Below, in pieces: positions 60,471 to 64,000 of a stretch of DNA of 64,000 bases. Source of the DNA: an uncultured Collinsella sp. GTDB taxonomy: Bacteria > Actinomycetota > Coriobacteriia > Coriobacteriales > Coriobacteriaceae. The stretch's first letter is position 1; the number at the start of each line of letters is the position of its first letter. Position numbers and translations under genes: made by a program. The notes beneath the pieces are model-generated. The model ran no database searches and was not told the DNA's origin. It saw only the letters and a list, made by a program, of their open reading frames with translations. Location of the stretch: contig CABUIE010000001.1 in assembly GCA_902491565.1 (NCBI GenBank), positions 1 through 64,000 of the forward strand. The letters are read 5' to 3'.

Positions 60471-61817
60471 TTACTCGACCGGGGCTTCGACCTTGTCGAT
60501 GACCCAGGTGGCTCCGAGGCCGCCGGTGGTGTTGCGGCGGATGCGCACGGTGACTTCGTGGCGCTCGCCGGCCTGCGTGTAGTGCAGGGGGAAGCTTGCG
60601 CGGTTTCGCGCGGCCTCGATGGTACCGCGCTCGCGGGCGATCCAGTAGTACTCGCCGACGATACCGAGCGTGTCGGCGCCGTAGGGGAGATAGGTCGATA
60701 GCTCGTGCAGAAGCGGGCCGGGGCAGAAGACCTCGGTTGCGAAATCGATGGGGAAGTCCTTGGGGATGGTCGGTGCTGCGGGTGCGGGGGCCGGTGCTGC
60801 AGCGGGGGCCGGAGACGGTGCCGGTGCGGGAATTTGGTCGCAAACAGCGGCGGGCACGGATTCGATGACGGGTGCGGGCTCCGGCGTCGCTTCCGGCTTG
60901 ATCGTGGAATCTGCGGGCTCCGGCGTCGTCTTCGGCTTGGTTGTGGAATCTGCGGGCTTCACGGTGACGGGCGCGTCTGCAACTGCGGTTTCAACCTCAA
61001 CCTGCGTCGCGTTCTCGTTCTCGACGCTCGACTTTGCCTCGATGGGCGTGGATGCCATGGTGGTGATGCCGGCGTTTGCGTTCTCGGGGTCATAGACGAC
61101 CGTGAGCGAGATGGCGGGCTGCGGCGTCTCGGGCTCCGGCGCCGACTCGGTAGCGCCTTGATCGTCGGGCTCGTCGGGCTGATCGTCCTCGGTCTCGTCG
61201 CCAAAGACATCGCTGTTTTGGAACGCAGGCGTTTCGGGCTGGTCAGCGGCTTCTTCGGTTGTCGACTTGGGAGCTTCGTTGAGCTCCGCAGTGGCTTCCT
61301 GCTCGGATATGACTTCGGGATCGGTCGTGGCGGTGATTTCGGTGTCGGCTTCTGCCGTTACCTCAATAGCGACTTCGATCTCTGCCTCGGGCTCGGGCTC
61401 CGGAGCGACTTCGGCCACGGGCTCGGGCTCGGCGCGCTTAACGTGCTTGGGGCGCACGGCCTTGAGGTCCTTCTCGCCGCGCTTTTTCTTTTTGTAGGAC
61501 TGCTTGGCACCCTTGGCAGCCTTGGGCTTGTCCTCGCCCTTGGCAAGGGCGGCATCCCAGGCCTCGTTGGCGATGAGCGTGGCATACAGGCGACCGCCCT
61601 TAAAGACGGTCAGCCTTATGCAGTCGTCGAGCTCCTCGAGCAGCTCGCGCGTGGACTCGAAGCCCAGGTCATAAGCGGCCATGTCACCAGCAGCGAGCGC
61701 CTCCTCGACCTGCGTCATAAACGTTTGCTTGCCGCACCCAATCGCATCACGCAGCAGACGATACAGATAGATGTGGTTGCCCAGCGATAGCGTGGGCTTA
61801 ACTATTGTCTTGCTCAT
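60471..61817 (-). CDS. Large E/P-rich low-complexity protein with conserved ends
   Basis: 448 residues. A folded N-terminal part (about 1-95: TLSLGNHIYLYRLLRDAIGCG) is followed by a long acidic, Pro/Ala-rich region (about 100-340) and a C-terminal domain (about 345-448). A 13-residue unit, ADSTxKPxxTPEP, is repeated near residue 300 and a 39-bp DNA repeat underlies it. No signal peptide or membrane helix. I do not recognise the family. Start at ATG 61817 behind AGGAGAT. Confidence 0.72.
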   Translation of the reverse strand: MSKTIVKPTLSLGNHIYLYRLLRDAIGCGKQTFMTQVEEALAAGDMAAYDLGFESTRELLEELDDCIRLTVFKGGRLYATLIANEAWDAALAKGEDKPKAAKGAKQSYKKKKRGEKDLKAVRPKHVKRAEPEPVAEVAPEPEPEAEIEVAIEVTAEADTEITATTDPEVISEQEATAELNEAPKSTTEEAADQPETPAFQNSDVFGDETEDDQPDEPDDQGATESAPEPETPQPAISLTVVYDPENANAGITTMASTPIEAKSSVENENATQVEVETAVADAPVTVKPADSTTKPKTTPEPADSTIKPEATPEPAPVIESVPAAVCDQIPAPAPSPAPAAAPAPAPAAPTIPKDFPIDFATEVFCPGPLLHELSTYLPYGADTLGIVGEYYWIARERGTIEAARNRASFPLHYTQAGERHEVTVRIRRNTTGGLGATWVIDKVEAPVE

Positions 61818-61888
61818 GGCAAATCTCCTCTTTACACACCAAAGCATCTTACCATCGCGCGGGGCTTGCTACCTCGGCGCCCAAGGCA

Positions 61889-61921
61889 AACGGGCGCGAC
61901 CGTTGCCGGTTCGCGCCCGTT
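61889..61921 (-). terminator. Hairpin between the two low-complexity genes
   Basis: An 11-bp stem AACGGGCGCGA/TCGCGCCCGTT across an 11-nt loop, downstream of the membrane-protein gene on the minus strand. Confidence 0.7.
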
Positions 61922-61955
61922 ATACAGGTCGATTATCTATGAGGGGCAAACGTGC

Positions 61956-62909
61956 TTAGTTGCCCGATGCCGTGCCTTGGCTCGAGCTGTCAGATGCCGT
62001 GCCGGACGCGGTTCCACTCGAGCTGTTCGAGTTGCTGGTGTTGCTGCTGTCTGCTGAGCCCGTTCCCGACGTGGTGTCGCTCGTCTGGTCGCCCGTGCTC
62101 GGTTGAGAGCCGTCAGTCGTTTGGCTTGAGTCGGTTGTGCCGGATTGCGTACCGTTGTTGTTCACAGAAGAATCGGCGCCCTGCGACTGATCGGGGGTGT
62201 TCGAGGACGAGTCGGTGGATGCGGAGGTGCCCTGCGAGTCGTCCTGCTGGCTTTGCGATTGACCAGTGCTGTCCGCGTCGTGCTCGGTCGTGCGTGACGA
62301 CAGAATCGGCTCGGGACGCTCGCCCAGACCCTCACCGGCGGTGGTGATAAGGATGGCAGCGGTGCAGGCGATAACCGCGACGATGGCGATGGCGATCGAG
62401 AAGATGATGACCTTCTTTTGCGTCTGGCTGCGCTCTGCCGCCGCCTTGGCGCGCAGGCTGTCGGGGGCGACGCGCGCCGTGGTCGCGCGCCCTGCAATCT
62501 GGCGCATCTCCTGGGTAGTCGCGGCGCCGCCTAAGTGCTCCTCGGCATTTAATTCAACGGGTTCATAGGCGCCGGCGGGGTAGTCGACGGTGGCGTGCGT
62601 ACCTTTGAGGGCTTCGGCGCTGGCAGAGATAAAGTGGCGGTAGACCTGCGAGGACACAACGGTGATGACCGAGCTCACGGCGGCACCGATCACCGATCCG
62701 GCGATACCGATCTTGGAGGCAAGCGCGACGCTCGTGGCGGCAGCTGCGGCGCCGGCGATGATTTGGGGAATGGAAATGTCGTCAAACAGGCCCTTTTTGG
62801 GCGCGATGGCCATGGTCTGTCCGATGGAATGGTTCTCGTGCACGCCGTTGTTGAGCGATGCCGGCGTCATGACGCGCGTGCGCGGCGCGTCGGTGTACTT
62901 GGTTGTCAT
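61956..62909 (-). CDS. Membrane protein with a Ser/Thr-rich C-terminal tail
   Basis: 317 residues. A hydrophobic region (about 40-85, GAAAAATSVALASKIGIAG) and a second helix (about 155-185, VIIFSIAIAIVAVIACTAAIL) anchor the protein. The last 120 residues are almost only Ser, Thr, Gly, Gln, Asn and Asp. Such tails can be extracellular and glycosylated or span the wall. Function unknown. Start at ATG 62909 behind GGGAGG. Confidence 0.7.
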   Translation of the reverse strand: MTTKYTDAPRTRVMTPASLNNGVHENHSIGQTMAIAPKKGLFDDISIPQIIAGAAAAATSVALASKIGIAGSVIGAAVSSVITVVSSQVYRHFISASAEALKGTHATVDYPAGAYEPVELNAEEHLGGAATTQEMRQIAGRATTARVAPDSLRAKAAAERSQTQKKVIIFSIAIAIVAVIACTAAILITTAGEGLGERPEPILSSRTTEHDADSTGQSQSQQDDSQGTSASTDSSSNTPDQSQGADSSVNNNGTQSGTTDSSQTTDGSQPSTGDQTSDTTSGTGSADSSNTSNSNSSSGTASGTASDSSSQGTASGN

Positions 62910-63084
62910 ACGGGGTCCTCCCGGTGTAAATCTGCTTCGTTTCGTGTAGCCATCAGGGTACCCACCAGATGTGAATCGTACGTGACATTTAACAGATACC
63001 ATCAACTCATCAAGGGGGGCTTGCTGTCTTTGGTGCAATAGCTTGATGCTAAACTGGATTTACGATTGCGAGGTGGTTTACGTG

Positions 63085-63324
63085 ATGTACCCGTATATGA
63101 CATTCGAAGACGGTACCGAGGTCGTTCATTCTGACCTGATTGCAGATGAGGATATCGAAAAGGTTGTCGTGCATTTTGAACGACCGACGGCAGAGGGCTT
63201 CGACTCCGCTCGCTGTGAGTTGCCTTCCTGTTCGTGGACTGACTGGGAAGGGCATTTTACTCAGAGTGAAAAACGAGCTTTCGAAGAGTGTTTGAGCAAA
63301 TCATTTAGATTAGTTCGAGTTTAG
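63085..63324 (+). CDS. Small unknown protein (79 residues)
   Basis: Acidic protein MYPYMTFEDGTEVVHSDLI..., with GFDSARCELPS and a C-terminal helix. No membrane or signal segment. Start at ATG 63085 behind GAGGTGG. I recall similar short uncharacterised proteins but cannot assign a role. Confidence 0.6.
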   Translation: MYPYMTFEDGTEVVHSDLIADEDIEKVVVHFERPTAEGFDSARCELPSCSWTDWEGHFTQSEKRAFEECLSKSFRLVRV

Positions 63325-63403
63325 TTCGAATAAAGAAGCCGAATGCGATGACCTAAAGCGTATGCATTTTTAGTATTAGATGCGTATGAAATGGAGGATG
63401 TGA

Positions 63404-63685
63404 ATGGATGAGCTAATAGACTTTAAAAAACGATTTCTCAAGAATGGCGAGCTGGTTTCAATTCCAAAAAAGGAAAGCTATAAAAGAATCATGCTGCTAT
63501 GGGCCGTCTCTTTCTTTGAATTAAATACAAGTTATACGGAGCTTCAGGTTAATCGTGTGCTGTCACAGCTCTATCCTGATTATGCCGTGTTGAGGCGGTA
63601 CTTGGTTGATTATGGATTCCTATTAAGGGATGAACGAGGCCTGAAATACGAGGTTAATCGTGATGTTCACGGTATTGAGAGCTAG
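63404..63685 (+). CDS. DUF2087-family protein
   Basis: This 93-residue protein has the DUF2087 pattern: SIPKKESYKRIMLLWAVSFFE, YTELQVNRVLSQLYPDYAVLRRYLVDYGFLLRD. The fold suggests a small winged-helix-like regulator or RNA/DNA-binding domain. The 3' end overlaps the next gene by 23 nt. Start at ATG 63404 after GGAGGATGTG. Confidence 0.78.
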   Translation: MDELIDFKKRFLKNGELVSIPKKESYKRIMLLWAVSFFELNTSYTELQVNRVLSQLYPDYAVLRRYLVDYGFLLRDERGLKYEVNRDVHGIES

Positions 63686-64000
63686 CCATCCGGTTCGGGT
63701 CCTATATATTGCTAGAGGGATAAGCGAAATAGGCAATTGGTGTGCGAATATTGCTTTGCCAATGCTGATTTACGAGGTAACTCACGATGTTTCTGCAACT
63801 GCTTTGATGGTCTGCTGCAGATTTGCCCCCTCTCTGTTTTCAGTTTCGCTCGCGCAGCTGCCTCAGAAGATGGGTATCGGGACACTGCAGGCCATGAGAT
63901 TGGCAGACTTAATTCGCGCGGGATTATTCGTTTGCTATATTTTTGTTGATAGTAAATGGAGTATGTTTGCTATTACGTGCGCGGTATCGCTTTGCCGAAC
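63663..64000 (+). CDS. MFS transporter, partial at right edge
   Basis: The frame starts at ATG 63663 (GAGGT upstream) and stays open to the window end. The first residues, MFTVLRASHPVRVLYIARGISEIGNW and LPMLIYEVTHD, are typical of the MFS exporter family with the first two helices. The Asp-Arg loop expected after helix 2 is modified (QLPQKMG). It overlaps the DUF2087 gene, so both are co-translated. Confidence 0.68.
   Translation, partial: MFTVLRASHPVRVLYIARGISEIGNWCANIALPMLIYEVTHDVSATALMVCCRFAPSLFSVSLAQLPQKMGIGTLQAMRLADLIRAGLFVCYIFVDSKWSMFAITCAVSLCR

Overview
The window looks like a chromosomal segment of an anaerobic, fairly G+C-rich actinobacterium of the class Coriobacteriia. Collinsella is my best guess. 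The reasons are the high-G+C codon use, actinobacterial-type gene content, a strictly anaerobic class III ribonucleotide reductase, many GTG/TTG starts behind strong GGAGG sites, and gut-type sugar and Amadori-product catabolism. This is inference from gene content; no marker gene was compared with a database. I see no insertion sequence, prophage, rRNA or CRISPR array.

Layout. 1-6.9 kb: a SpoIIE-type phosphatase and a STAS/anti-sigma kinase fusion lie between tRNA genes (Leu; Gly-Cys-Gly; Gly-Val), followed by a GH13 glucosidase. The tRNA loci share a peculiar promoter element, and an orphan tRNA-Gly 3' end marks a past rearrangement. 7-12.4 kb: anaerobic ribonucleotide reductase (nrdD, nrdG, with an NrdR box pair), then a short folate operon (folE, an HD-domain protein, folB). 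12.4-19.9 kb: a YgjP-like metalloprotease, dipeptidase, SlyD-like PPIase with a UreE-like nickel chaperone, HAD phosphatase, PerR-type regulator, acylphosphatase, Gfo/Idh/MocA dehydrogenase, RNase H and a LysR regulator. 20-31 kb: O-acetylhomoserine sulfhydrylase behind a Cys/Met leader peptide, secreted proteins, PanE-like reductase, an aldo/keto reductase with ferredoxin domain, another Gfo/Idh/MocA enzyme, endonuclease IV, and an amino-acid ABC importer.

31-42.5 kb: flavodoxin plus DUF3793, a copper-box-controlled anchored HMA protein, an SOS-controlled Y-family polymerase with YolD, a truncated Fe-ADH-like protein, pgi, a three-gene islet (unknown protein, ClpP-like protease, VirD4-like ATPase), and two HAD phosphatases. 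42.5-54 kb: the main catabolic locus, a GntR/UTRA regulator followed by a ten-gene operon. Its core matches fructoselysine (Amadori product) breakdown: FrlC-like epimerase, FrlB-like deglycase and FrlD-like kinase. To this are added a second kinase, two amidohydrolases with altered metal-site residues, YjbQ, BtpA/SgcQ and FGGY-kinase proteins, and a YfcC-type carrier. 54-64 kb: TatD, TcdA, an SdpR/SdpI pair, EttA, an A+T-rich insert encoding a Tat-type exported C39-like protease and a lipoprotein, two low-complexity proteins, and at the right edge a DUF2087 protein overlapping a truncated MFS transporter.

A recurring theme is long, nested or covarying inverted repeats in gene gaps (270-394, 4499-4598, 9686-9824, 10003-10086, 16310-16374, 25526-25588, 26693-26755, 35463-35525). 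They are not ordinary terminators. Two of them differ by compensated stem changes, which implies selection on structure or a mobile palindromic family. These elements and the extended frl-like operon are the two most interesting signals.
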